This document shows positions 1 through 7,369 of a stretch of 8,252 nt of DNA, one piece after another (the stretch's first letter is position 1; every line of letters begins with the position of its first letter). Origin of the DNA: Planctomycetota bacterium (lineage in GTDB: Bacteria > Planctomycetota > Planctomycetia > Pirellulales > Lacipirellulaceae). The stretch is taken from positions 1 through 8,252 of the forward strand of contig JAJDEE010000318.1 in assembly GCA_029259975.1 (NCBI GenBank), given 5' to 3'. The notes under the pieces are model-generated. The model had not been told where the DNA came from, made no database searches, and saw only the letters and a program-made list of their open reading frames with translations. The position numbers and the translations under genes are program-made.

Positions 1-868
1 CTTGTTGAATTAGCCATTCGGCGTAAGCTCTAGCAATCGCAGGATCGGATTGATTGCCGTTGTATGCTTTTTCAAACGATTTGCGAGCATTTTCGTTGTC
101 TCCATCTGCATAGAACAACCTACCCAAAGCGACAAACGGGTGCGGCGCATCGGGATTGATCTCGCGTGCTTTGGAAAACTCGGCCATTGCCTCTTTGGCA
201 TTATCCAACCGAAACAGTACCGATCCTTTCCTGGTGTGCGCCATCGTGCTTTCAGGGTCGATATCTAACCACTGCTGAAGCAAGCCATTTGCCCGATCCC
301 ATTGCGATCGGCGTTCTGCGATGGCTGACTTTCCGGCCAAAAGTCGGATCCTAAAATCACGCTTTCGCTTATTGTTCTCGGTAAACTTCTTGACCAAAGG
401 AGTAGCGGCATCGAAAAGCGCTAACGATTCTGCTGTTCTTTGCGCCGAAAACGCCATATCGGCCAACATGAGATAGGCCTCGGGGTCTTCGGGATGTTGC
501 ATGGCTACTCGTTCCAAAAGAAATTGGACATATCTAGCATTGCGAACTAGCAATTGCATTTTTGCCATCATCACGTCTGCGGGCGGCAGCTTCGGATACT
601 TCGATTTTGCCTTTTCAAGAAAATCCTGCGCGCCTGCGACATCGCGGTTCCTAAATCGTTGAATCGCTTTTTCAATTTCGGGATAGGACTGATTGGAAAG
701 AGACACCGCATTGCCAATGACGAACTTGGGCGTCAGAGGGCTTTTTGCTTGAGGCGCATCCTCCTGGGCTTGACTAAGCTGAGGAGTGACCACAGCCATC
801 ACAAGAAAAGCCAAAATCAGGACTCTGTTTACATAAGAAAGGCAAGCTTCTGCGCAGTTGATATTCAT
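1..868 (-). CDS. Secreted TPR-repeat protein, N-terminal part (runs off left edge)
   Basis: An open frame read from ATG at 868 to base 2 gives 289 residues with no stop, so the C-terminus lies outside the window. A basic n-region is followed by a hydrophobic core (about residues 16-28, VLILAFLVMAVV) and a likely signal peptidase I site after A34 (LSQA|QE), so the protein is probably exported. The rest is helical and matches tetratricopeptide repeats. The clearest are about 207-240 (with NAKEAMAEFSKAREINPD) and 241-274 (with ALGRLFYADGDNENARKSFE); weaker units lie at about 64-97, 98-131, 132-165 and 175-206. TPR domains are protein-binding scaffolds; no catalytic motif is visible. The start is supported by AGGA (877-874) five bases upstream and by the signal peptide directly after it. 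It is transcribed divergently from the permease operon. The TPR call is confident; the role is unknown. Confidence 0.88.
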   Translation of the reverse strand, partial: MNINCAEACLSYVNRVLILAFLVMAVVTPQLSQAQEDAPQAKSPLTPKFVIGNAVSLSNQSYPEIEKAIQRFRNRDVAGAQDFLEKAKSKYPKLPPADVMMAKMQLLVRNARYVQFLLERVAMQHPEDPEAYLMLADMAFSAQRTAESLALFDAATPLVKKFTENNKRKRDFRIRLLAGKSAIAERRSQWDRANGLLQQWLDIDPESTMAHTRKGSVLFRLDNAKEAMAEFSKAREINPDAPHPFVALGRLFYADGDNENARKSFEKAYNGNQSDPAIARAYAEWLIQQ

Positions 869-1159
869 ATTTTTCCTAAGCGTAAATCACTCGATTGGCC
901 GGGCACGAGGACCAGCGTAAGGCCTGGGTTGGAGGGCGTTTGCTTCCAGACACCCTAACAAATGGGCGTAAGAGCTTCATTCTAGTCGAATCGCGATGTT
1001 TCTGCACCTGGATTCCTGGGCGGAGCAGCTCGTAAAAGTGGGGAAACCGCGAGCTTAGTAGGGTTATGTGGGTCGCGCAAATTAGCCAGCCTTGGCGTGA
1101 CCGGCTCGACTCTCTTTGCAGGCCCACTTATAGTGGACGTTGGTTATGCCACTCTCATA
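869..1159. other. Divergent intergenic region between TPR gene and permease operon
   Basis: These 291 bases separate two genes that point away from each other, so both promoters should lie here. I see a plausible rightward promoter (listed separately) but no clear leftward one. A small inverted repeat, AGCTCG (1027-1032) with CGAGCT (1050-1055), has a 17-base loop and may be chance. A second one, AGTGG (1132-1136) with CCACT (1148-1152), lies just before the permease start. The short open frames here are arginine- and serine-rich and look non-coding. Confidence 0.6.
1106..1134 (+). promoter_or_regulatory. Candidate sigma70-type promoter for the permease operon
   Basis: TCGACT (1106-1111, 4 of 6 to TTGACA) and TATAGT (1129-1134, 5 of 6 to TATAAT) are separated by 17 bases. 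Transcription would start near 1141 and leave a leader of about 20 bases before the ATG at 1160. If real, it rules out the in-frame GTG at 1097, which would lie upstream of the transcript. It is a consensus match by eye only. Confidence 0.35.
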
Positions 1160-2992
1160 ATGGATTTTTTCGGCGTTAGCCGCGATTCCACTGTTTTCTC
1201 TGAGGTTTTCACTTTGCTCGTCGGGCCAGTTTTCAATCGCGAGATCATCACCACACCACGCAGTTTGCGACTTTATCTCTCGCGTGCTGGTTATGTCGCG
1301 GCGTTGTTTGGATTGGTTTTTACTGCGTGGTTGATCCTGTTTGGCTCCAAACAACAAAGCGGATTGGGCGATCTGGCCCGTTTTGGCTCGGCGATTTTTA
1401 CGGTATTGGCCCCTCTACAGATGGCGATGGCAATCGCTTTTTCTGCACTAATCACTGCGGCTGCTGTGGCCCAAGAAAAAGATCGCCGGACGCTCGATTT
1501 GCTGTTAATGACGAATCTGAGTAATACCGAACTCGTTTTCGGCAAGTTGCTGGCTAGTCTGCTGAGTATCGTAGTACCCGCAGTCGCGTCGATTGGGCTA
1601 CTCATGTCGATCACATTGTTGGGCGGAGTTTCCTATTCTCAAGTTTTTCGTGTCGTGGCGGTCACTTTTGCCGCGGCCGCTGTGGCTGGCAGTTTAGGCT
1701 CGATCATTGCTTTGTGGCGTGAACGAACATTTCAATCGTTGGCGTTAACTGCCTTGTTGCTTGTGCTTTGGCTAATTGGCGGCGAGGTGATTGCTGCTGG
1801 GGTGTTAGGACAACAGTGGGGGGGGCTGAGTGCCGATCGTTGGGCCGTGGCGTTCTCGCCGCTGCGTGCGATTTTTGCTGCCGTCCGTCCACTCGCAAAC
1901 GCTTCCCAGCTCGAAGCGACTTCGCTCTGGTGGCAAGCACCGGTCAACTTGTTTTTGATCTTTGCTTCGGCTGCGACTGTACTGCTCAATGTTTGGGCCA
2001 TTGCACGTGTGCGAATCTGGAACCCCATGCAAGAAACCCGTCAGCGTCTGCTAGAATCGGATAATAGTACGCAAAACGACGCGCATGACGTGACGACGGT
2101 CCCCTCGCGTCGCGTCTGGGACAACCCGATTCTCTGGCGGGAGATTTGCACTTGGGCTTATGGCAAAAAAATCATCGTCGTTCGCCTAGCGTATCTAGTG
2201 ATTTTCGCGATCTGCGCGGCTGCGATGATCTCGGCATTTGACGATTCTGGCAGAGCCTACGCCCACACATCGGCGGAAGTTTCCGCAGTCACCAGGCCCC
2301 TTGTCTCGTTGATGGTGCTGGGACTAATTCTCGTGAATGCCTTAGCGGTCACTTCGCTTACCAATGAGCGCGATCTCCGCGCGCTCGACCTGCTGTTGGT
2401 CACAGATCTTTCGCCCAAGGAGATCATTTTTGGCAAGCTCGGCGGTGTTTTTTACAATTCCAAAGAGATGATTCTGCTTCCGTTGGGCCTTTGTACGCTG
2501 CTCTGGTATCAAGAATTTATGACGACTGAAAATTTCGTCTTTTTGGTGCTAGTCACGTTAGTGATGAACGCCTTCGTCGCGATGCTTGGCGTGCACATTG
2601 GTATGACCTATTACGAATCGCGGACCGCCGTCGGATTAAGTTTAGGCACCGTGTTGTTTTTACTACTGGGCATCGCTGTCTGCATGAGAATGATGATCGC
2701 CTTCCAAGGTTCGTTCAACAATCAACTCCAAGCGTTCTTTGCCTTCATGGTCGGGGGCGGTGCAGGGCTTTATTGGGCACTCGGTCGGCGCAACCCCTCC
2801 ACAGCCATCGCACTGGCTTCGGGACTTACGCCCTTCGTTACCTTTGCTGTGATCACGAATTTTCTCCAAGCAAGTTTCGGAGCCGCCTTTTTGCTCACGG
2901 TCGCAACTTATGGATTTGCTACGACGGCGCTGCTTGTGCCGGCGATTGCTGAGTTTGATGTCGCGACGGGAAGAACGACCGATCAAAGTTGA
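1160..2992 (+). CDS. ABC-2-type transporter permease with internally duplicated halves
   Basis: This integral membrane protein (610 residues from ATG 1160) would form the membrane channel of an ABC transporter; the substrate is not evident. About twelve hydrophobic segments fall into two halves separated by a polar linker (about 291-320). Each half opens with a similar motif before its first membrane segment: FNREI (about 25-29) and NPILWREI (322-329). Each also repeats a cytoplasmic signature: EKDRRTLDLLLMTNLS (106-121) and ERDLRALDLLLVTDLS (403-418), both followed by FGK. This signature is common in planctomycete ABC-2 permeases. No Walker motifs are present, so an ATPase must come from elsewhere; none lies in the window. 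An in-frame GTG at 1097 would add 21 residues, but ATG 1160 fits the candidate promoter and the start of recognisable sequence. No convincing Shine-Dalgarno site is seen. It ends 10 bases before the next gene and is probably co-transcribed with it. Confidence 0.82.
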   Translation: MDFFGVSRDSTVFSEVFTLLVGPVFNREIITTPRSLRLYLSRAGYVAALFGLVFTAWLILFGSKQQSGLGDLARFGSAIFTVLAPLQMAMAIAFSALITAAAVAQEKDRRTLDLLLMTNLSNTELVFGKLLASLLSIVVPAVASIGLLMSITLLGGVSYSQVFRVVAVTFAAAAVAGSLGSIIALWRERTFQSLALTALLLVLWLIGGEVIAAGVLGQQWGGLSADRWAVAFSPLRAIFAAVRPLANASQLEATSLWWQAPVNLFLIFASAATVLLNVWAIARVRIWNPMQETRQRLLESDNSTQNDAHDVTTVPSRRVWDNPILWREICTWAYGKKIIVVRLAYLVIFAICAAAMISAFDDSGRAYAHTSAEVSAVTRPLVSLMVLGLILVNALAVTSLTNERDLRALDLLLVTDLSPKEIIFGKLGGVFYNSKEMILLPLGLCTLLWYQEFMTTENFVFLVLVTLVMNAFVAMLGVHIGMTYYESRTAVGLSLGTVLFLLLGIAVCMRMMIAFQGSFNNQLQAFFAFMVGGGAGLYWALGRRNPSTAIALASGLTPFVTFAVITNFLQASFGAAFLLTVATYGFATTALLVPAIAEFDVATGRTTDQS

Positions 2993-3002
2993 TGTATAGA
3001 GA

Positions 3003-4283
3003 ATGAATGTCCTGCAACAATTCGGGCCGCTATTCGCAGCAATGCTGCTGCTCGCGGTCAGTTCTGCATTTTTTTCCTGCAGCGAGGCGGCTCTCTTTTC
3101 TTTGAGATCCGACGACAAGCGTGCTTTGAGAGGCGGGACTGCCGCCGGTCAGGCGGCAATGCGGCTGCTTAATTTGCCCGATCGACTACTGATGGCGATT
3201 CTGTTTTGGAATTTGATCATCAATGTCATTTATTTTGCTTTTGCTTCAGTCATTAGTATTCAACTCGAAAACCAAGGTCATCGCGCCGAGGCGGGACTCG
3301 TGGCGCTGCTGTCTCTGCTGGCGATTATTCTACTCAGCGAAATGATCCCCAAAACAGTCGGCGTACTCTTGCCACGCGTGCTCGCCCAGCTGGTTAGTTT
3401 GCCGCTGACTGTTGCTGTACGTGTTTTCGACCCAATTGCGCCGCTCTTTTCTGCGATTAACCAAGCAGTGCGCCGAGTTTTCTTTCCGGGCTTTCGTGCT
3501 GAACCGTATTTGTCGTTACGTGACCTGGAACAAGCGATCACCGTTTCGACAGCCGACGAAGAGTTGGCCGCGCTGGAACGACTGGCACTTCAAAACATCG
3601 TCCTCTTGTCCGACCACCGTGCCGACGAGCTGATGCGGCCGCGCAAACAATACCAGTCCTTTCCTCCTCCGGTAAATTTAGAGGATTTGGGGGGTCGACC
3701 AACGCGGAGCGGTTACGTCCTCGTGACCGAGACCGATAGCGACGAAATTACTGGAGCGATCGCTCTGCATCAATTGCCGACGGCGCCTCGTCATCATCTT
3801 GAAAAATTTGCTCAACCCGTGGTTTACGTTCCTTGGTGTGCGACCGCAGCGGCTGTTTTCGACGAACTCCAATCGCAGCATCAGGAAGTCGCAGCGATTA
3901 TTAACGAACTGGGCGAAACGATCGGCATCGTCACACTGGAAGATTTGCTACAAAACGTTTTCGCCGACCAAGGGAGCCGCAGCGCGCGGCTGCTACAAAC
4001 CTCGCCCATCGAAAGGCTGGACGATAATCTCTGGCAGGTAACAGGCATAGCAACTTTACGCCGGCTGGGGCGGGAGTTTAACGTCTCGCTCCCGCCGATG
4101 AAAAGTACCACCGTCGCAGGCGTCATTCCCGAATTGTTACATCGTTTGCCCGTTGCTGGAGACAAAGTCGTCTGGCAGTCTTTTTCTTTTCGAGTCATCG
4201 AAGCCGAGCCACAAGAAAAAATGGTCGTCCACCTACAACTCAATACTTCGCCGCCAAGGGTAAGGCAGGGGGACAAGCAATGA
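3003..4283 (+). CDS. CNNM/CorC (HlyC)-type membrane protein: DUF21 + CBS pair + CorC_HlyC
   Basis: This 426-residue protein has the full layout of the COG1253 family, which is linked to magnesium or other divalent-cation transport and often annotated 'hemolysin'. The DUF21 membrane domain (about 1-160) contains SAFFSCSEAALFSL (21-34) in the first helix and SEMIPKT (112-118), the family's E-x-x-P-K signature. The CBS pair follows: the first CBS (about 205-258) is degenerate (GAIALHQ where GxxTxxD is usual), while the second (about 271-320) keeps GIVTLED. The CorC_HlyC domain spans about 328-413. One oddity is the second-helix motif, usually GN with a downstream N: here it is FWNLIINV (68-75), with Trp in place of Gly. 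The start ATG lies 10 bases after the permease stop without a strong Shine-Dalgarno site, so translational coupling is possible. The family call is firm; the substrate is inferred from the family only. Confidence 0.9.
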   Translation: MNVLQQFGPLFAAMLLLAVSSAFFSCSEAALFSLRSDDKRALRGGTAAGQAAMRLLNLPDRLLMAILFWNLIINVIYFAFASVISIQLENQGHRAEAGLVALLSLLAIILLSEMIPKTVGVLLPRVLAQLVSLPLTVAVRVFDPIAPLFSAINQAVRRVFFPGFRAEPYLSLRDLEQAITVSTADEELAALERLALQNIVLLSDHRADELMRPRKQYQSFPPPVNLEDLGGRPTRSGYVLVTETDSDEITGAIALHQLPTAPRHHLEKFAQPVVYVPWCATAAAVFDELQSQHQEVAAIINELGETIGIVTLEDLLQNVFADQGSRSARLLQTSPIERLDDNLWQVTGIATLRRLGREFNVSLPPMKSTTVAGVIPELLHRLPVAGDKVVWQSFSFRVIEAEPQEKMVVHLQLNTSPPRVRQGDKQ

Positions 4284-5245
4284 CTCTGATCGCGTTATTG
4301 CTGCTGACCGGGTTACTGCTGAGCGCGTTCTTCAGCGGCTCAGAAACCGGCTTCTACCGAGCCTCGCGAGTGCGTATGGCTATCGAAGCCCTGGCAGGCG
4401 ACTGGTCTTCGCGCGTGCTGCTCTGGCTAGTCCACCAACCGACGCTTTTCGTAGCAACCTCCTTGGTGGGAAATAACCTGGCAAACTACGTAACCTCGCT
4501 GGCGGTCGTGATGGCTTCGCAAAGTTTTTATCCGGGGGGTGGAGCGATGGTCGCTGTGTTAGGCCCAATGATCATCGCACCTGTGCTGTTTATCTTTGGA
4601 GAGCTGCTGCCGAAAAATCTATTCTTTGAAGCGCCAAACCGATTACTCAAGCGTTGTACCCCCGCCTTACTGATCTGCACAATCTTGTTTGCGCCTCTTA
4701 CACTCTTGCTCTGGACCTTCAGCCGAGTGCTTCAGCTGCTTACCAACAACTCGCCCCAGGAGCTACGACTTCGCCTAGCCCGCCGCGAGCTGGGCGAACT
4801 ACTTACAGAAGGCCACGAGATGGGTATCTTGCTCCCAGCCCAACAGTCGCTTGCCCAATCAATGTTGGCCGTGGCGGGATTGCCTGTGAAAAGTTTCACG
4901 CTTCCGGCTGGTCGCGCCGTACGTGCGACGACCACCATGAGCAAAAGCGATGTCCTCCGCCTTGCTCAACGCCACAACCGTACGCTACTGCCTGTGGAAG
5001 ACGCGCGCCATGGCCGCAAGTTGGTCGGTTTCTTGCGAATGATGGACCTTTACTTCGATCGTTCACTTACGCTGCCCGCGCCGCGTCCGCTCATCGATTT
5101 GCAAGCGGAGCAGTCTTGTCTCTCTGCTTTGCGTCAGCTTGGCCAAATCGATGACGCCCTTGGGCACGTCATCGACAACGATGGCAAGACGGTCGGTTTT
5201 GTAACGGGACGCGAGCTACAATTGGCGCTACTGCGTGCCGAATAG
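4280..5245 (+). CDS. Short CNNM/CorC-type membrane protein: DUF21 + CBS pair, no CorC_HlyC domain
   Basis: This 321-residue paralogue of the upstream protein starts within its stop codon (ATGA, 4-base overlap), so translation is probably coupled. A G-rich GGGGGA (4268-4273) six bases before the ATG can act as the ribosome site. The DUF21 domain (about 1-155) has SAFFSGSETGFY (15-26), a canonical GNNLANY (64-70) and GELLPKN (107-113). The CBS pair covers about 205-256 (GFLRMMD, with Arg for the usual Thr) and about 270-318 (GFVTGRE, with Glu for Asp). The protein ends there, without the roughly 80-residue CorC_HlyC domain of its neighbour. Nothing suggests a frameshift: the next bases are intergenic. 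CorC/CNNM proteins are dimers, so the tight pairing suggests a heterodimer, which is inference. The family is secure; the transported ion is not shown. Confidence 0.88.
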   Translation: MTLIALLLLTGLLLSAFFSGSETGFYRASRVRMAIEALAGDWSSRVLLWLVHQPTLFVATSLVGNNLANYVTSLAVVMASQSFYPGGGAMVAVLGPMIIAPVLFIFGELLPKNLFFEAPNRLLKRCTPALLICTILFAPLTLLLWTFSRVLQLLTNNSPQELRLRLARRELGELLTEGHEMGILLPAQQSLAQSMLAVAGLPVKSFTLPAGRAVRATTTMSKSDVLRLAQRHNRTLLPVEDARHGRKLVGFLRMMDLYFDRSLTLPAPRPLIDLQAEQSCLSALRQLGQIDDALGHVIDNDGKTVGFVTGRELQLALLRAE

Positions 5246-5272
5246 AGGGCCATTTAGGGTACCGCCCACATT

Positions 5273-5288
5273 CGTGTAATTATACACG
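5273..5288. repeat. Small hairpin CGTGTA-ATTA-TACACG after the operon
   Basis: A perfect 6-base-pair stem (5273-5278 with 5283-5288) and an ATTA loop begin 28 bases after the operon's last stop codon. No T-tract follows, so it is at best a weak terminator or a 3'-end stabilising stem. Confidence 0.35.
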
Positions 5289-5297
5289 CTCAGAGAA

Positions 5298-5332
5298 TCC
5301 CAAAAGCCAAAGCACTAGCAATAGTTTTGGGA
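5298..5332. repeat. Inverted repeat TCCCAAAA / TTTTGGGA
   Basis: TCCCAAAA (5298-5305) is the exact reverse complement of TTTTGGGA (5325-5332), with 19 bases between them. The right arm is also the outer end of a larger inverted repeat, so the two structures cannot form at once. Confidence 0.5.
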
Positions 5333-5412
5333 CTTTGACCTGGGACAGCTTTTGAAACACCACAATAGCCGTAAGTCCTTTAGCCTACCTGTCCCTGCCA
5401 AAAGTCCCAAAA
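5325..5412. repeat. 24-base imperfect inverted repeat, possible REP/MITE-like element
   Basis: The arms are 5325-5348 and 5389-5412, with 40 bases between. Twenty of 24 positions are complementary: TTTTGGGACTTT at the outer end and GGGACAG at the inner end match exactly, and four of the five bases between them differ. GGGACAG/CTGTCCC cores are also seen in REP-type intergenic repeats, but I cannot test copy number from one window. It lies between two convergent transcription units. Confidence 0.45.
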
Positions 5413-5431
5413 ACGTCCGTTTTTTGGGACT
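5403..5431 (-). terminator. Strong hairpin, likely terminator between convergent genes
   Basis: AGTCCCAAAAA (5403-5413) and TTTTTGGGACT (5421-5431) form a perfect 11-base-pair stem with a 7-base loop. On the minus strand the stem is followed by three more bases of T-run (ACTTTTGG), and it lies about 70 bases past the stop of the minus-strand gene ending at 5499. It could also stop read-through from the plus-strand operon. The high A/T share of the stem lowers its stability. Confidence 0.5.
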
Positions 5432-5472
5432 CGCTAAGTCGCGTCGGACGATGAAGCTGAACGCGTATTTGC

Positions 5473-5492
5473 CAGATGATGAAAAACATCTG
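5473..5492 (-). repeat. Small hairpin just after the minus-strand gene
   Basis: CAGATG (5473-5478) pairs with CATCTG (5487-5492) over an 8-base A-rich loop, 6 bases past the stop codon of the minus-strand gene. There is no T-tract, so any terminator role is weak. Confidence 0.25.
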
Positions 5493-5498
5493 CTAGGC

Positions 5499-7238
5499 TC
5501 ATAGGACGACAGGTTTTGTGAAGCAACGGTCGCGATATCTGGTCAACATTGCGCCCGCGCAACCTAGTCCGAACATGACTACCGACAGAGGTTCCGGTAT
5601 AGCGACAAGGTTGGACACAAAGATGCCGCTTGTACCGTCTGTGAAGTTCGCGCGAAACACGATTTGTCCACGATCATTTAACGCCTTCGGGCGTGTATCG
5701 CTACTCGCGTAATCCGCAAAGTCACCGTTGAAGAGACCAAAGCTTTCGAAGGTTCGAGTATCAGGTGCGAGAGGATTCTTACTAAGATCCACCACATCAC
5801 CTGCGCGGACAATCAGCCGTAGTTCGCCGAGATTGTCCTCTGCCCAGATGCCAGTATTGTTCGAACTGGTTACGCCCGTACCAGCTAAAGATCCGAGAAA
5901 GGCCGTTTGCCCACGGTTGTTGAGTAAAGGATCCGAAAAACCTGAGAAGTTCACACCGTCATCCGTTTCAGGAGCGGCTGCTCCTTCACGTGCGAGGAGT
6001 AGGAGTTCTCCGCCTTCTTCGTTCCAGATGCCGGAGTTATTGGATTGATTGATGCCCACTCCTTCCAAACCCGTCAAGAACGCCAACTGACCGCGGTTAT
6101 TGAGAGATAGTCGAGACGATACGGAGATGCTGAGCAGGTTGAAGTTGACACCTACGGGCGTACCTGCTGCAGGTTCTCCAGAACGGGCAACAAGCTCAAG
6201 TCCGTTGCCTCTTCCCTCACTCCAAAGACCAATGTCGTCCGAATCGAAACCACCGTTACCCCTTACTTGTGCTACGAACGCAGTCTCCCCACGACTATTG
6301 AAGGCAGGCGCTTCAAACAAACGGAAACGATTGCTGTCTCCACCCGGTGTGCCGGGGGCGATTTCTCCTACAATGGCAATCGGAGCGAACTGACCATTGG
6401 CATTACTGAAGACTCCACTGCCTCCTCCGCTGACCAAGCCTGATAAAAAGGCGGTCTGGCCGGTGTGATTCAGCACAATATCTCTAAATTCTCCAAAGAT
6501 GTTACCATTCATATTGGGATCCGGTTCGCCTTCACGAATTAACAGATCGAGATCACCCAGGCTCGTACCACGCCAGATTCCCTGGTCGTTTGACGAATTG
6601 AAGCCCTCGTCGTTGGGAATCTGTATGATCCCATTGCCAAACAAGCTACCGTTGACTGCTGCTTGTCCTTGGTCATCGAGTGAAAGAAGGTTGGCTCTCG
6701 TGAAGTTCACACCAGAAGGAGTCCCCGGCGCAGCTTCCTCCTGAAGAGCTAACAGAGCGAGACCCGCTCCGCCCCCTTCACTCCAAGCGCCGGCCCTGAG
6801 ACTGTCGAAACCAGTTGAGCCTGGCAGTCTGACATTGGCTTCGAATGCGGTGTGGCCGTTGTTGTTTATCATGGGTGGTATTTGCTGAGACGCATCCCCG
6901 AGTCGACTAAAGACCGAACCACCAGATCCCGGAGCCAGCTCTCCTTCGCGAGCCACAAGTCCGAGCACGCCATTTCCCTCGCTCCATAGTCCTCCGTCAT
7001 TCGAGGAGCCGATTCCAGTCCCAGACAAGAAGGCAAAGAATGCCGTTTGGCCCTGGTCGTTCAGCGAGGGGAGTTGAAAAAAAATATAACTTGCACCACC
7101 ACTCACACCGGGCACCGGCGTGTTGGTTAGGACGACGGTTCGCAACCCATTAGCGACTTGAGCAGACGAGCTGTGCAAGAAGACTGCCAGGCAAATTAGA
7201 AGAGAGGAGATTAGATGATTTACTAATAAGCGTCGCAT
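5499..7238 (-). CDS. Secreted NxxGxxAF-repeat protein with PEP-CTERM-type C-terminal anchor
   Basis: From ATG 7238 this is 579 residues; an in-frame TTG at 7250 would add four. A signal peptide (hydrophobic about 8-20, probable cut after SSSA26) is followed by eight NxxGxxAF-type motifs starting near residues 60, 125, 188, 257, 314, 380, 440 and 521. The third (DDQGQAAV) and eighth (NDRGQIVF) are the most diverged. Between them recur a SNDxGIW-type motif and a REGExAPGTPxGVNF-type motif, giving units of about 57-81 residues. The C-terminus has IPEP (547-550), a hydrophobic stretch and RYRDR, the plan of a PEP-CTERM sorting signal, in which an exosortase-type enzyme is thought to process or anchor the protein. 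The 8-residue tail after the basic cluster is longer than usual. Known proteins with these repeats have no established activity. The gene stands alone, convergent with the operon and divergent from the gene at 7693. No clear Shine-Dalgarno site is seen. Confidence 0.88.
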   Translation of the reverse strand: MRRLLVNHLISSLLICLAVFLHSSSAQVANGLRTVVLTNTPVPGVSGGASYIFFQLPSLNDQGQTAFFAFLSGTGIGSSNDGGLWSEGNGVLGLVAREGELAPGSGGSVFSRLGDASQQIPPMINNNGHTAFEANVRLPGSTGFDSLRAGAWSEGGGAGLALLALQEEAAPGTPSGVNFTRANLLSLDDQGQAAVNGSLFGNGIIQIPNDEGFNSSNDQGIWRGTSLGDLDLLIREGEPDPNMNGNIFGEFRDIVLNHTGQTAFLSGLVSGGGSGVFSNANGQFAPIAIVGEIAPGTPGGDSNRFRLFEAPAFNSRGETAFVAQVRGNGGFDSDDIGLWSEGRGNGLELVARSGEPAAGTPVGVNFNLLSISVSSRLSLNNRGQLAFLTGLEGVGINQSNNSGIWNEEGGELLLLAREGAAAPETDDGVNFSGFSDPLLNNRGQTAFLGSLAGTGVTSSNNTGIWAEDNLGELRLIVRAGDVVDLSKNPLAPDTRTFESFGLFNGDFADYASSDTRPKALNDRGQIVFRANFTDGTSGIFVSNLVAIPEPLSVVMFGLGCAGAMLTRYRDRCFTKPVVL

Positions 7239-7369
7239 GAGTAGTCTCAAGTTTGGGCTATCGCACTCCCAGCAAAGGAGAGTCGGACAAGTATCTGTTA
7301 GTGAAGTTAGGCTATTGAGCGATGTATCGAGATTTCAGTCGGTACAAGAATGCCCTTCTCTAATGCACG

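Noticed and set aside
554..958. 134-residue plus-strand open frame
   Set aside because: It lies antisense to the TPR gene, which has a signal peptide, repeats and a Shine-Dalgarno site; its own product is cysteine-, histidine- and arginine-rich with no domain signature.
876..1127. 83-residue minus-strand open frame in the left intergenic region
   Set aside because: Its composition is basic and unstructured, it overlaps the start of the TPR leader, and it has no ribosome site or recognisable motif.
1097..1159. GTG start extending the permease by 21 residues
   Set aside because: The added residues show no family similarity and would lie upstream of the candidate promoter at 1106-1134; ATG 1160 is preferred, though not proven.
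2663..3118. 151-residue minus-strand open frame spanning the permease and first CorC-like gene junction
   Set aside because: It is a shadow of two well-supported genes and its sequence is rich in Arg, Ser and Lys without any motif.
4654..5154. 166-residue plus-strand open frame within the second CorC-like gene
   Set aside because: It is an out-of-frame shadow; the gene's own frame carries the DUF21 and CBS motifs across the same bases.
5499..7238. Possible CRISPR-like or DNA tandem repeat in the repeat-protein gene
   Set aside because: Periodicity is at the protein level (units of 57-81 residues with varied codons); there are no identical direct DNA repeats with unique spacers.
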